Source of the DNA: Pseudomonadales bacterium
Lineage (GTDB): Bacteria; Pseudomonadota; Gammaproteobacteria; Pseudomonadales; Azotimanducaceae
Direction: 5' to 3'
NCBI GenBank assembly: GCA_022448085.1
Contig: JAKUTH010000025.1
Span: forward strand, 1 to 38,906
Length of the DNA stretch: 38,906 nt
Made by a program: the position numbers and the translations under genes
Shown here: positions 8,300 to 16,893 of the stretch, in pieces
How positions within the stretch are numbered: position 1 is the first letter of the stretch
Layout of the letters: each line of letters starts with the position of its first letter
The notes under the pieces: model-generated
Told to the model about the DNA's origin: nothing
Database searches by the model: none
The model's input: only the letters and a program-made list of their open reading frames with translations

Positions 8300-9079
8300 T
8301 TAGGTTATTTGCGCCACAGCCCGTCGAGCCATGACCCCGACAAGGTGTCCTCGATATTCAGCAGATGCATGAATGTCGCTATTGAATTCCGCGTAATCAA
8401 CCTCCAATCCGTCCAACGCCGCGACGGAGAAATTGTCTGCCAACGCTTGTTCAAAATTACGCTGTCGGTAGGCACAGGGTCCGGCACCCGTCACCCCGAC
8501 CCGAACGCCGCCATTCGTTTCAGCAACCATCACACCGACCACCGCGTAACGAGACGCTGGGTTTGGAAACTTCTCGTACGCTGCACGTACGGGCAGCGGA
8601 AACGTAACGCTCGTTACGATTGCGCCAGGTTTTAGCGCGGTTTCAAAGAGACCCTGGAAGAAATCGTCGGCATCGATCGCCCCAGCCGTGGTATTGATCG
8701 TTGCGCCCAACGCCACAACTGCCGCGGGGTAATCGGCTCCCGGATCGCTGTTTGCGATTGATCCTCCGATCGTGCCGCGATTACGGACTTGCGCGTCGCC
8801 AATTGCCAACGCCAGATTCGACAAAGACGAAATTTCGTTTCCGGCGGCAACCTCGGAGTGCAGAGTTAACGCCCCAATGGTCAAACTATCGTCAGCGAGC
8901 TCGATACCTGAAAGAGCTAGCCCGGAAAGGTCGATGACGTCCGTTGGCGACGCAAGACGTGCTTTCAACGTCGGAATTAGTGTCATCCCACCTGAGAGAT
9001 ACACCCCGTCTTCAGCATCAGCCATCATCTGCTGAGCCGCATCCATATCATCGGGTTTGTGATAGTTAAAACGGTACAT
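8300..9079 (-). CDS. Molybdenum hydroxylase FAD-binding medium subunit (CoxM-like)
   Basis: This 259-residue protein is the flavin subunit of a xanthine oxidase/CO dehydrogenase-type heterotrimer. It starts MYRFNYHKP, the usual N terminus of the family, at ATG 9079 with GGAG upstream. A longer in-frame start at 9106 would extend into the large-subunit gene and is not needed. The FAD-binding motifs are visible as YLSGGMTLIP and then RNRGTIGGSIANSDPGADYP, matching the two flavin loops of CoxM/XdhB proteins. The start lies two bases after the stop of the large subunit, so translation is coupled. It passes electrons from the 2Fe-2S clusters to an acceptor, probably a quinone or another carrier. 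Confidence 0.93.
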   Translation of the reverse strand: MYRFNYHKPDDMDAAQQMMADAEDGVYLSGGMTLIPTLKARLASPTDVIDLSGLALSGIELADDSLTIGALTLHSEVAAGNEISSLSNLALAIGDAQVRNRGTIGGSIANSDPGADYPAAVVALGATINTTAGAIDADDFFQGLFETALKPGAIVTSVTFPLPVRAAYEKFPNPASRYAVVGVMVAETNGGVRVGVTGAGPCAYRQRNFEQALADNFSVAALDGLEVDYAEFNSDIHASAEYRGHLVGVMARRAVAQIT

Positions 9080-9081
9080 GT

Positions 9082-11430
9082 CTATTCTCCTTCCATCGCA
9101 CGCCACACCGTCTCGGGCGTCGCCGGCATCGGCACATCAACAACCCCCAGCGCATCGGTCAACGCATTCATTACTGCTGCGGTCGAACCTATGGCTCCGG
9201 CTTCACCGCAGCCCTTGGCTCCCAACGGATTGTGCGTACACGGAGTCACGGTGGTATCAACGACAAAATTGGGCATGTCGTCGGCTCTTGGCATCGTATA
9301 GTCCATGTACGAACCCGTCACCAATTGTCCAGACTCATCGTAAATAGCGTGTTCAAGCAAGGCCTGGCCGATCCCTTGGGCGAGTCCTCCATGGACCTGA
9401 CCAGCAACGATCATCGGATTAATAATCTCACCAAAATCGTCTACCGCGACGAAGTTGACGATTTCCACTTTGCCAGTTTCGGGATCCACTTCGACTTCAC
9501 AGATATGAGCACCCGCAGGATAGGTAAAATTCTCCGGATCATAGAACGCTTTTTCGGACAATCCGGGTTCAAGTTCATCCAACGGGTAATTACCGGGCAC
9601 GTAGGCGGAGAAAGCGACTTCTGGAAACGTGATCGATTGGTTTGAATCCGTGACCGAAAAGGTGCCTTCCTCAAAATCAACGTTTTCCTCGGTACTTTCA
9701 AGCATGTGCGCCGCGATTTTGCGGCTCTTGGCAATGACTTTGTCTGTCGCTTTCACGATCGCAGATCCGCCCACCACGAGCGAACGAGAACCGTAGGTGC
9801 CAAGGCCATAGTCGGAGCGTCCGGTGTCGCCATGGACGACATCCACGTTTTCGAAAGGAATTCCAAGCTTGTCTGAAACAATCTGCGCGAACGTTGTTTC
9901 ATGTCCCTGGCCGTGGCTGTGACAGCCCGTCATGACACTCACCGATCCCGTGACGTCAACGCGTACTTCAGCAGATTCAAATAGGCCGACCCCTGCACCC
10001 AGTGAAAGGGCTACCTGCGATGGCGCCAGGCCGCAGGCTTCGATGTAACAAGAAAATCCGATACCCCTTTTTTTGCCATTCGCTTCGGAAGACGCTTTCC
10101 GTTCGGCAAAGCCATCATACCCGATGAGTTCTATCGCTTTCTTCAGACTCGCGTCGTAATCCCCGGTGTCGTATGTCAGTGCGACCGGAGTTTCATAGGG
10201 AAAATCTTCCGGCTGGATAAAGTTAAGCCGCCGGATATCCGCAGGATCTTTTCCGAGTTCGCGAGCCGCCGTTTCGACCAAGCGTTCAACAACGTAGGTC
10301 GCCTCGGGCCTGCCTGCCCCTCGATACGCGTCGACGGGCGCGGTGTTGGTAAATACTGACTGCACTTCGACATAAATTGCCGGCGTTCGATACTGCCCTG
10401 CTAGAAGCGTGCCGTAGAGGTAGGTGGGAACACTCGAGGCAAAGAGCGATAGATAGGCGCCCATATTGGCAACTGTCTTGACACGCAACCCCACAAACGT
10501 GCCGTCCGCCTTCAATGCGAGTTCAGCCTTCGTAAGATGGTCTCTGCCGTGCGCATCCGCGAGGAAAGACTCGGATCGATCGGCTCGCCACTTGATTGCA
10601 CGAGCCAATTTTCCAGCTGCCCATATCACCGCCGTCTCTTCCGCGTATACAAAGATCTTGGAACCGAAACCACCGCCGACATCAGGCGAGACGACACGCA
10701 ATTTCGACTCAGCTGCAACGTTAACGAACGCGGCGAGAATTAGACGCTCCAGATGGGGGTTTTGCGACGTTGTGTATAGCGTGTAATTCCCCGTAGCCGC
10801 TTCGTACATGCCCACCGCTGCACGTGGTTCCATGGCATTCGGAATTAGGCGATTGTTGACAATGTCGAGTGACGTCACATGGTCGGCAGAAGCAAAAGCA
10901 GCGTCGGTGGCCTCGCGATCGCCGAGTTCCCAGTCATAGCATTGATTGCCGGGCGCGGCCTCATGAATCTGGTCCGCGCCATGTGCGGACGCAAGATCAA
11001 CCACGACCGGGAGTTCATTGAAATCGGCGGTAACGGCTTCGGCCCCGTCTCGCGCCGCTTGCAGCGTCTCTGCAACAACCATCGCGTAGGGCTCTCCAAC
11101 GTAGTTAACGACGGAAACCGCAACCGGCGGATGCGGTGGTTGGATCATGTCGGAACCGTCCTTGGACTTGACCATCCATCCGCAGGGCAAATCCCCGATC
11201 TCATCAGCGGCCAGATCGGCGCCCGTATACGCCGCCACGACACCCTCCATCGCTAACGCAGAACTCACATCGATCGAACGGATTTCGGCGCGTGGATACA
11301 TCGACCGAACGAACACTGCGTAAAGCTGTCCCGGCTGGTTGATATCGTCGGTGTAATGGCCTGCCCCCGTGATGAATCGCGCATCTTCTTTGCGCTTTAC
11401 CGCCGCACCAATACCTGTTTCGCTGGTCAT
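9082..11430 (-). CDS. Molybdopterin-binding large subunit, form II CoxL-like
   Basis: This 782-residue catalytic subunit of a molybdenum hydroxylase contains VGGGFGSK (251-258) and [16 protein letters not shown] near the C terminus, whose glutamate (about 743) is the conserved active-site base. The active-site loop reads AYRGAGR at 368-374. That is the form II signature; true aerobic CO dehydrogenase (form I) has AYxCSFR. The enzyme therefore probably hydroxylates an organic substrate, and CO oxidation is not supported. The ATG at 11430 has AAGGAG upstream and lies 12 bases after the 2Fe-2S subunit. Maturation genes of the coxDEF or xdhC kind are not in the neighbourhood. The local set is coxG-like, S, L, M and an MDR reductase. 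Confidence 0.93.
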   Translation of the reverse strand: MTSETGIGAAVKRKEDARFITGAGHYTDDINQPGQLYAVFVRSMYPRAEIRSIDVSSALAMEGVVAAYTGADLAADEIGDLPCGWMVKSKDGSDMIQPPHPPVAVSVVNYVGEPYAMVVAETLQAARDGAEAVTADFNELPVVVDLASAHGADQIHEAAPGNQCYDWELGDREATDAAFASADHVTSLDIVNNRLIPNAMEPRAAVGMYEAATGNYTLYTTSQNPHLERLILAAFVNVAAESKLRVVSPDVGGGFGSKIFVYAEETAVIWAAGKLARAIKWRADRSESFLADAHGRDHLTKAELALKADGTFVGLRVKTVANMGAYLSLFASSVPTYLYGTLLAGQYRTPAIYVEVQSVFTNTAPVDAYRGAGRPEATYVVERLVETAARELGKDPADIRRLNFIQPEDFPYETPVALTYDTGDYDASLKKAIELIGYDGFAERKASSEANGKKRGIGFSCYIEACGLAPSQVALSLGAGVGLFESAEVRVDVTGSVSVMTGCHSHGQGHETTFAQIVSDKLGIPFENVDVVHGDTGRSDYGLGTYGSRSLVVGGSAIVKATDKVIAKSRKIAAHMLESTEENVDFEEGTFSVTDSNQSITFPEVAFSAYVPGNYPLDELEPGLSEKAFYDPENFTYPAGAHICEVEVDPETGKVEIVNFVAVDDFGEIINPMIVAGQVHGGLAQGIGQALLEHAIYDESGQLVTGSYMDYTMPRADDMPNFVVDTTVTPCTHNPLGAKGCGEAGAIGSTAAVMNALTDALGVVDVPMPATPETVWRAMEGE

Positions 11431-11442
11431 CTGTCGTGCTCC

Positions 11443-11901
11443 TTACATCTTGTCTTGAGCGTCAAGTACGGCTTTGACGATGTTGTGGTATCCCGTGCAT
11501 CGACACAGATTACCTTCGAGGCCTTCGCGCACAGACCGTTCATCCAACGGTTTACCGTTTTCTACGAGGTCGATCGCACTCATGATCATGCCCGGCGTAC
11601 AAAATCCGCATTGCAACGCATGGTTTTCGCGGAATGCTTCTTGCATTGGATGCAGCGCATCAACGGTCCCAATGCCTTCGATGGTCGTGATATCCGCACC
11701 GTCTGCCTGGCCTGCCAGCACCGTGCACGATTTCACCGAACGTCCGTCCATGTGAATGGTACAGGCACCGCATTGGCTGGTATCGCAACCGACATGCGTT
11801 CCCGTAAGGTTCAACCGCTCGCGTATTATTTCAACCAGCAAGCTATTGTCTGGCACATCGGTCGTATGCTCTGTGCCGTTGACTGTTAAAGAGATTTCCA
11901 C
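11443..11901 (-). CDS. 2Fe-2S small subunit of molybdenum hydroxylase (CoxS-like)
   Basis: This 152-residue protein has the two domains of the family. An N-terminal plant-ferredoxin-like domain carries C39, C44, C47 and C59, and a C-terminal four-helix domain carries C98, C101, C133 and C135 (CGFCTPG and CRCTG). Both 2Fe-2S clusters therefore look intact. It shuttles electrons from the molybdenum centre to the FAD subunit in the cytosolic heterotrimer. The GTG start at 11901 has an AGGAG site seven bases upstream. The gene sits 13 bases after the coxG-like gene and 12 bases before the large subunit, within one operon. Confidence 0.95.
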   Translation of the reverse strand: MEISLTVNGTEHTTDVPDNSLLVEIIRERLNLTGTHVGCDTSQCGACTIHMDGRSVKSCTVLAGQADGADITTIEGIGTVDALHPMQEAFRENHALQCGFCTPGMIMSAIDLVENGKPLDERSVREGLEGNLCRCTGYHNIVKAVLDAQDKM

Positions 11902-11914
11902 GTAGTTCTCCTAC

Positions 11915-12361
11915 CTAAATCGTGTCCGCCCAGCGTTCGCTGAACTTCGAAAAAAAACCGTCCGCCATCTTGCGACCGGCGGCGGTGATAAGCCGAGACC
12001 CCATTTGCGCGAGTTTCCCGCCCACATTGCCTTCAACTCGATACGATAAGAGGGTCGCATTTTGGTCTTCTGCTAGCTCGACTTCCGCACGCCCTTTACC
12101 GAAACCCTGCATACCCCCCTTCACACTGACTTCAAGGGAGTAGCTTTGTGGTGGATTTCGATCCGACACTTCAATGGTGGCCTTGAACTTTGTTTTTACC
12201 GGTCCGAGTTTTGCAGTGATGTTCGCGTCAAATCGATGATCCGATAATTTGGTTACGGACTCACAACCTTCAATACATGCCGCCAAGACGTCGGCATCAT
12301 TGAGCGCATCCCACACGACGGCTCTTGCAGCCGGAATCCGGTATTGGCCGGATTGTTCCAA
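11915..12361 (-). CDS. CoxG-like SRPBCC protein
   Basis: This is a 148-residue START/SRPBCC-fold protein of the CoxG family, which occurs with molybdenum hydroxylases and is thought to help membrane attachment or assembly of the enzyme. The sequence EQSGQYRIPAARAVVWDALN, then the segment around IEGCESV, is the characteristic N-terminal half. I chose TTG at 12361 because GGGGGAAG lies just upstream and the protein then starts exactly where the family does. Longer frames reach into the divergent CoA-transferase gene and would add unrelated residues. It is the first gene of the leftward operon. The C terminus (FFSKFSERWADTI) is short and lacks the hydrophobic anchor present in the longer CoxG proteins. 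Confidence 0.88.
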   Translation of the reverse strand: MEQSGQYRIPAARAVVWDALNDADVLAACIEGCESVTKLSDHRFDANITAKLGPVKTKFKATIEVSDRNPPQSYSLEVSVKGGMQGFGKGRAEVELAEDQNATLLSYRVEGNVGGKLAQMGSRLITAAGRKMADGFFSKFSERWADTI

Positions 12362-12402
12362 GGTTCTTCCCCCGAAGCCTACGAAACGATCAACTACTCT
12401 CG

Positions 12403-12408
12403 CATAAT
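12403..12408 (+). promoter_or_regulatory. Possible -10 box for the CoA-transferase gene
   Basis: CATAAT matches five of six -10 bases and lies 21 bases before the ATG at 12430, inside the 68-base divergent region shared with the coxG-like gene. No good -35 box is visible at 16-18 bases upstream, so the call is tentative. Confidence 0.25.
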
Positions 12409-12429
12409 CCTCCACAGGGGGAAACGGGT

Positions 12430-13602
12430 ATGACACTTCCATTAGCACATATAAAGGTCCTGGATTTAACCAGGGTACGGGCCGGGCCAACCGCAGTCCG
12501 ACAGTTGGCTGACTGGGGCGCTGACGTAATCAAAATCGAACAACCCGGTGATGGTGGCGGAACACTAGGAGGCGCTCGTCATGGCCCCGATTTCCAAAAC
12601 CTTCACCGAAACAAACGCAGTCTCTCTCTGAACCTCAAATCCGACCAAGGTCGGGAAATTTTCTTCAAATTGGTCGACGACGCCGACGTGGTCGTCGAAA
12701 ATTATCGACCGGACGTCAAATTCCGTTTGGGTATCGATTACGAGAAAGTGAAGGCCGTCAATCCTCGCGTCGTTTACGCAAGCATCTCGGGTTTCGGTCA
12801 AGACGGTCCCTACGGACATCTGCCCGGATTCGATCAAGTCGCGCAAGGCATGGGCGGTCTGATGTCGATTACAGGTTTGCCGGGGCAAGGCCCGGTCCGC
12901 GCTGGCATTCCCGTCGCAGATCTGTCCGCCGGGCTATATACCGCCCTCGGAATTCTTACCGCGCTCATTGGCCGGCAACATACCGGTACCGGGCAATGGG
13001 TGCAGGCTTCGCTGCTTGAGGCGCAGATCGCGATGCTCGATTTTCAAGCTGAGCGCTGGCTGTTGGACGGTGAAGTCGCTCCACAGGCGGGCAACAATCA
13101 CCCCACAGGAATCCCAACGGGGGTTTTCGCGACCGCTGATGGGCACATCAACATCGCGGCGACGGGGGCCGCCATTTACGAGCGGTTCAGTGAGGTCATG
13201 CAGCGCCCGGACTGGTTAACCGACGAACGTTTTCGTTCACCAGGGGCCCGATCGAAAAACCGCGACGCCATGAACGCAGAAATCGAGGCAATTACCGTTG
13301 GCCGATCCAGCGAAGCGTGGATCAAAGCCTTTAATGATGCAGGCGTACCAGCGGGGTATATTTACTCGATCGACGAGGTCTTCAACGATCCTCAGGTGAA
13401 ACACTTGCAGATGGCCTCCCCGGTTCACCATCCTGAGCTCGGTGATATAAGCCTCGTCGCCCAGCCCATGACGCTCTCTGACGCACCGTTTCGTATCCGG
13501 TCAGCAACGCCGAAGCTTGGGGAGCACACCGACGAGGTGCTCGGCGCTATCGGTTACACCGATGGTGAAATTGAGCAACTCCGTCTTAACGAAGTCGTGT
13601 AG
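12430..13602 (+). CDS. CaiB/BaiF family (class III) CoA-transferase
   Basis: This 390-residue protein moves CoA between carboxylic acids in the manner of formyl-CoA or carnitine CoA-transferase. The N-terminal part has the usual LDLTRVRAGP and WGADVIKIEQPG, and D164 in PVADLSAG stands where the catalytic aspartate that forms the acyl anhydride is expected. The start is ATG 12430 with GGGGGAAA upstream; an earlier in-frame ATG at 12325 lies in the divergent coxG-like gene. The gene faces away from the molybdenum hydroxylase operon across 68 bases, which suggests that both act on the same acid or its thioester. The LOG-family gene begins one base after its stop. Confidence 0.92.
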   Translation: MTLPLAHIKVLDLTRVRAGPTAVRQLADWGADVIKIEQPGDGGGTLGGARHGPDFQNLHRNKRSLSLNLKSDQGREIFFKLVDDADVVVENYRPDVKFRLGIDYEKVKAVNPRVVYASISGFGQDGPYGHLPGFDQVAQGMGGLMSITGLPGQGPVRAGIPVADLSAGLYTALGILTALIGRQHTGTGQWVQASLLEAQIAMLDFQAERWLLDGEVAPQAGNNHPTGIPTGVFATADGHINIAATGAAIYERFSEVMQRPDWLTDERFRSPGARSKNRDAMNAEIEAITVGRSSEAWIKAFNDAGVPAGYIYSIDEVFNDPQVKHLQMASPVHHPELGDISLVAQPMTLSDAPFRIRSATPKLGEHTDEVLGAIGYTDGEIEQLRLNEVV

Positions 13603-13603
13603 C

Positions 13604-14173
13604 GTGAAGCGAATCTGCGTCAACTGCGGTTCCAGCGAAGGCAAAAACCCCGCCTACCGGCAAGCCGCACATTCCCTTGGCAATGAACTCGCAAAGAGAG
13701 ACATCGGACTTGTCTACGGGGGTGCCCGAGTCGGGCTCATGGGTGCAGTCGCCGACGCAGTTCTTGCAGCGGGCGGAGAAGTCATTGGCATCATCACTCG
13801 CGATCTGGACGATATTGTCGGGCATGGGAATCTAACGAGCCTCGAAATCGTCAATACGATGCATGATCGTAAACGCCGATTCGCCGATTTGAGTGACGGC
13901 TACATTGCCATGCCCGGGGGCTTTGGAACCCTCGAGGAAATATTCGAGGCCATTACATGGAATCAACTGCACATTCAGGAACGACCAACAGGTCTACTCA
14001 ACACCGCCGGCTACTTCGACGCACTGTTCGCATTCTTAGATCACGCCGCGCAAGAAGGGATGATTCGTGATGAACACCGACAGAGTGTCCTTGTCGCTTC
14101 CCAACCCGACCAATTAATCAATCAAATGGCGACTTACCGGTACCCAAGCGTCGCGAAATGGGTCAAACAATAA
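13604..14173 (+). CDS. LOG family protein (cytokinin riboside 5'-monophosphate phosphoribohydrolase type)
   Basis: This 189-residue Rossmann-like protein has the family signature MPGGFGTLEE (103-112), the preceding MHDRK element and the early CVNCGSSEGKNP loop. LOG proteins cleave the N-glycosidic bond of nucleoside monophosphates such as AMP or cytokinin ribotides, and in most bacteria the physiological role is unclear. The GTG at 13604 gives the family's normal start; it follows the CoA-transferase stop by one base and has no separate ribosome binding site, so translation is probably coupled. The functional link to its neighbour is not obvious. Confidence 0.9.
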   Translation: MKRICVNCGSSEGKNPAYRQAAHSLGNELAKRDIGLVYGGARVGLMGAVADAVLAAGGEVIGIITRDLDDIVGHGNLTSLEIVNTMHDRKRRFADLSDGYIAMPGGFGTLEEIFEAITWNQLHIQERPTGLLNTAGYFDALFAFLDHAAQEGMIRDEHRQSVLVASQPDQLINQMATYRYPSVAKWVKQ

Positions 14174-14190
14174 GCGATGGTCAGGCGTCA

Positions 14191-15264
14191 TCACATATAA
14201 GGGAGCTGATCCATCGGATTTGCCTCAGCAAAAATTGCGTCGAGGCGACCGAATAAAATCTCTCTCCAATCGAGACCCAGATCGGTGATTTCCAACTTCA
14301 AGCGATCAATTTCTGTCGCACAGGCAACGGTATGAATGGCGAGCGAGATCAGGTGGCCCGTTAACGCGTCTTGTCTTAACTGATCGATTCCATACTCGCC
14401 GACGCCTCCTTCGCGTAAATCCTCGAGGTAGTTCTCCATAAGCCGCTCCTCGTTCTCTCGACGTGTGTCGGTTGAAAGCCCAGCCAACATAATTCGAGCA
14501 ACGTCCCATGAGCCCGGTCCGATCATGGGAAATTGCCAGTCAATCACCGCGAAGCGCCCGCCACCCTGCTCGTTTGGGAAAAACATTTGTTTGGGATGAA
14601 AATCGCCATGCACCAGCGAGTACGGCCTAGTGTCGACCCATTCCAGGAATTGAGGTACACGATCGAGCCACCGCCTCAATATATCTTCACAGAGAGGCGT
14701 CATGGCGTTGTCCAACGCGAGCGGCAAAGACGCTTTCGCGTTACTTGCGGTGGTGTTGAAAAAAACGGGATCGCTGCGTCCCACAAGAAACGATTTATTC
14801 AGAAGCTCAGGGTTATTCCACCATCGCGCGTGAAATGGCCCGGCGGCACGTAGCGCTATTTCAACTTGGCCAAGCGTCGATGCCCAACTCGGCGATATAC
14901 CCGCTGATAGGTCCTCTAACAACAACACAACTTCCCGCCCATCGGTGCTCGCCGAACTGTAGTAACACGCGGGCACCGGCATACCGCCATCCCCAAATTC
15001 CTCGTAAAACTTCGCTTCTCGCCGATACAGGTCAAACGCGACCGCAATACCTTGGGTAGCCTCAGCCTTGGCCGTGAACTTCGCGATCATTCGGTTGGGT
15101 AAATCCGTATCGCCTCGGTAGGTCAGATCGACGCCAGCCACATCGGCGGTCTGGCCGGGGGTTGTCAAGTATTCGACTTCGGCTCCAATCACCTCAGCGC
15201 TTCCGAGTTCCAACACGTCGTTAAACCATGCAACATCGAAATCTTCAGGTCCTTTGGGGATCAT
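14191..15264 (-). CDS. CHK/ecdysteroid-kinase-like phosphotransferase
   Basis: This 357-residue protein has the aminoglycoside phosphotransferase/choline kinase fold. The catalytic loop is LVHGDFHPKQMFF (HGDFHPKQ at 219-226) and the magnesium-binding aspartate is D242 in VIDWQ. LLLEDL at 115-119 marks the hinge, and IAKF with a following RREAKFYEE fits the nucleotide-binding lobe. Members of the EcKinase-like group phosphorylate small hydroxylated molecules; in bacteria they often lie beside acyl-CoA and sterol-type catabolic genes. The ATG at 15264 has AGAGGAG six bases upstream. The substrate is unknown. It converges with the LOG gene across 17 bases. Confidence 0.82.
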   Translation of the reverse strand: MIPKGPEDFDVAWFNDVLELGSAEVIGAEVEYLTTPGQTADVAGVDLTYRGDTDLPNRMIAKFTAKAEATQGIAVAFDLYRREAKFYEEFGDGGMPVPACYYSSASTDGREVVLLLEDLSAGISPSWASTLGQVEIALRAAGPFHARWWNNPELLNKSFLVGRSDPVFFNTTASNAKASLPLALDNAMTPLCEDILRRWLDRVPQFLEWVDTRPYSLVHGDFHPKQMFFPNEQGGGRFAVIDWQFPMIGPGSWDVARIMLAGLSTDTRRENEERLMENYLEDLREGGVGEYGIDQLRQDALTGHLISLAIHTVACATEIDRLKLEITDLGLDWREILFGRLDAIFAEANPMDQLPYM

Positions 15265-15328
15265 GGTGATCTCCTCTATATACGAGGTCTAACATATCGC
15301 GTTTATTCATTAAATCGAAGCGTAGATG

Positions 15329-16825
15329 TCACCCGCTTGCGGTGGTCTCGTCGACCCGGAGTTCATCCGGGAATAACTGATCGAGTGGAATCGTGGCACC
15401 ATCTTCTTGTACCACTCGGCAATGGGCGCGTCGCAATTCACGGGGCTCCGTCACGCCACACGAATGCGCGATAACGCCGACTTCCTTCCGAATGCCCTGG
15501 GCATACTCTCGCACTCGTCCGGCTTTATCCGTCGGATCAAGCCCCCGCTGTAATGAGGGATCATGCGTGGTTACCCCGGTGGGACAGGTGTTCTTGTGAC
15601 ACTGAAGGGCCTGGATGCAACCAAGCGCAAACATAAATCCACGGGCACAAACCACGAAGTCTGCTCCCACGCAGATGGCCCACGCGACCTCCGCTGGGGT
15701 AATTAATTTTCCACTGGCGATAACTTTGATCCGGTCTTTCAAGCCGTGTCGATTGAGCAGGTCAACGACGCCCGGAAGACTTTCCTTGATCGGCAACCCC
15801 ATGTAATCGATCAAACTCATGGGTGCGGCGCCCGTACCACCGTCCGCACTGTCGACGGTAATGAAATCAGGCGCACTTTCAATGCCTCGTGTTTTAATTT
15901 GACTACATAACGTCTCTAGCCAATCGTAATTACCTACCACGGCCTTAAAACCAGTGGGCTTACCTGTGATCCGTCTAATGCGGCCAATAAAGTCCAGGAG
16001 ATCTGACTCTGAATTAACCTCTCGATGGCGGTTCGGGCTAATGGAATCCTTCCTCGGAGCAATGAGCCGGATATTCGCGATTTCTTCAGTCACTTTTTCG
16101 GCGGGCAAAATTCCGCCCTTTCCCGGTTTTGCGCCCTGCGAAAGCTTGATTTCAAACATGCGTACCTGTTCGTGGGCGGCTACCGCCGCGAGCCGCTCGT
16201 CCGACAAATTTCCCTCAGCATCTCTGACCCCATAATTGGCAGTGCCAATCTGAAACACCAGGTCGGCACCACCTTCCAAATGCTGTGGCGCAAGCCCGCC
16301 TTCTCCCGTGTTCATCCAAATGCCAGCCCGGCGAGCCCCATTCGACAGCGCCAGAACGGCCGGCTTGGAGATCGCACCGTAACTCATCCCGGAAATATGA
16401 AAGACCGACTGAGTCGTATAGGGAGAATCTGTGAACGGCCCGAGGCTTATTTCGGTGGTATCGACCGCGTCTTTCTTTAGGGTTGGAAAAGCACAATTGA
16501 CGAAAATAACCGTGCCCACCGGGCGTAAATCCCGCGTCGAGCCAAAGGCAACAATGTTGTCCTCGCCTTTCGCCGCCCGGTACACCCAAGAGCGTTCAGC
16601 CCGATTGAACGGCATTTCCTCCCGGTCGAGCGCGAAAAAATACTGTCGAAAAAACTCCCCTAAGTGCTCAAACCAATACCTGAACCGTCCAATGACCGGA
16701 AAATTGCGCCGTATCGCATGTTTCTTTTGTACGCGATCCAACACATAGACGATGGCGATGACCAAGATCCCCAAACCAACGAGGAAAACGAACAACTGCG
16801 CCAAGACGTTAATCAGGGTGAGCAC
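15329..16825 (-). CDS. Membrane-anchored FMN-binding glutamate synthase-family protein
   Basis: This 498-residue protein consists of an N-terminal transmembrane helix (about residues 5-28) and a basic linker followed by the FMN/3Fe-4S synthase domain of GltB. SQGAKPGKGG at 229-238 and DGGTGAAP at 328-335 are the flavin-site motifs, and C403, C409 and C414 form the 3Fe-4S ligand pattern (ending CPTGV). The class II amidotransferase domain and the C-terminal beta-helix of true glutamate synthase are missing, so it cannot use glutamine as GltB does. This short family is widespread and its reaction is not established. The GTG at 16825 follows GGAGGG closely. It lies downstream of the GPH symporter on the same strand. 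Confidence 0.88.
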   Translation of the reverse strand: MLTLINVLAQLFVFLVGLGILVIAIVYVLDRVQKKHAIRRNFPVIGRFRYWFEHLGEFFRQYFFALDREEMPFNRAERSWVYRAAKGEDNIVAFGSTRDLRPVGTVIFVNCAFPTLKKDAVDTTEISLGPFTDSPYTTQSVFHISGMSYGAISKPAVLALSNGARRAGIWMNTGEGGLAPQHLEGGADLVFQIGTANYGVRDAEGNLSDERLAAVAAHEQVRMFEIKLSQGAKPGKGGILPAEKVTEEIANIRLIAPRKDSISPNRHREVNSESDLLDFIGRIRRITGKPTGFKAVVGNYDWLETLCSQIKTRGIESAPDFITVDSADGGTGAAPMSLIDYMGLPIKESLPGVVDLLNRHGLKDRIKVIASGKLITPAEVAWAICVGADFVVCARGFMFALGCIQALQCHKNTCPTGVTTHDPSLQRGLDPTDKAGRVREYAQGIRKEVGVIAHSCGVTEPRELRRAHCRVVQEDGATIPLDQLFPDELRVDETTASG

Positions 16826-16893
16826 ATGCCCTCCAAAAAACCTGCCTTGTCATTAAACCAACCCCACCCGTGAACCACGCGCATCAAGCGGTC

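Noticed and set aside
9082-11430. Aerobic carbon monoxide dehydrogenase
   Set aside because: The active-site loop is AYRGAGR (form II). The cysteine-containing AYxCSFR of true CO dehydrogenase is absent, so only the broader molybdenum hydroxylase call is supported.
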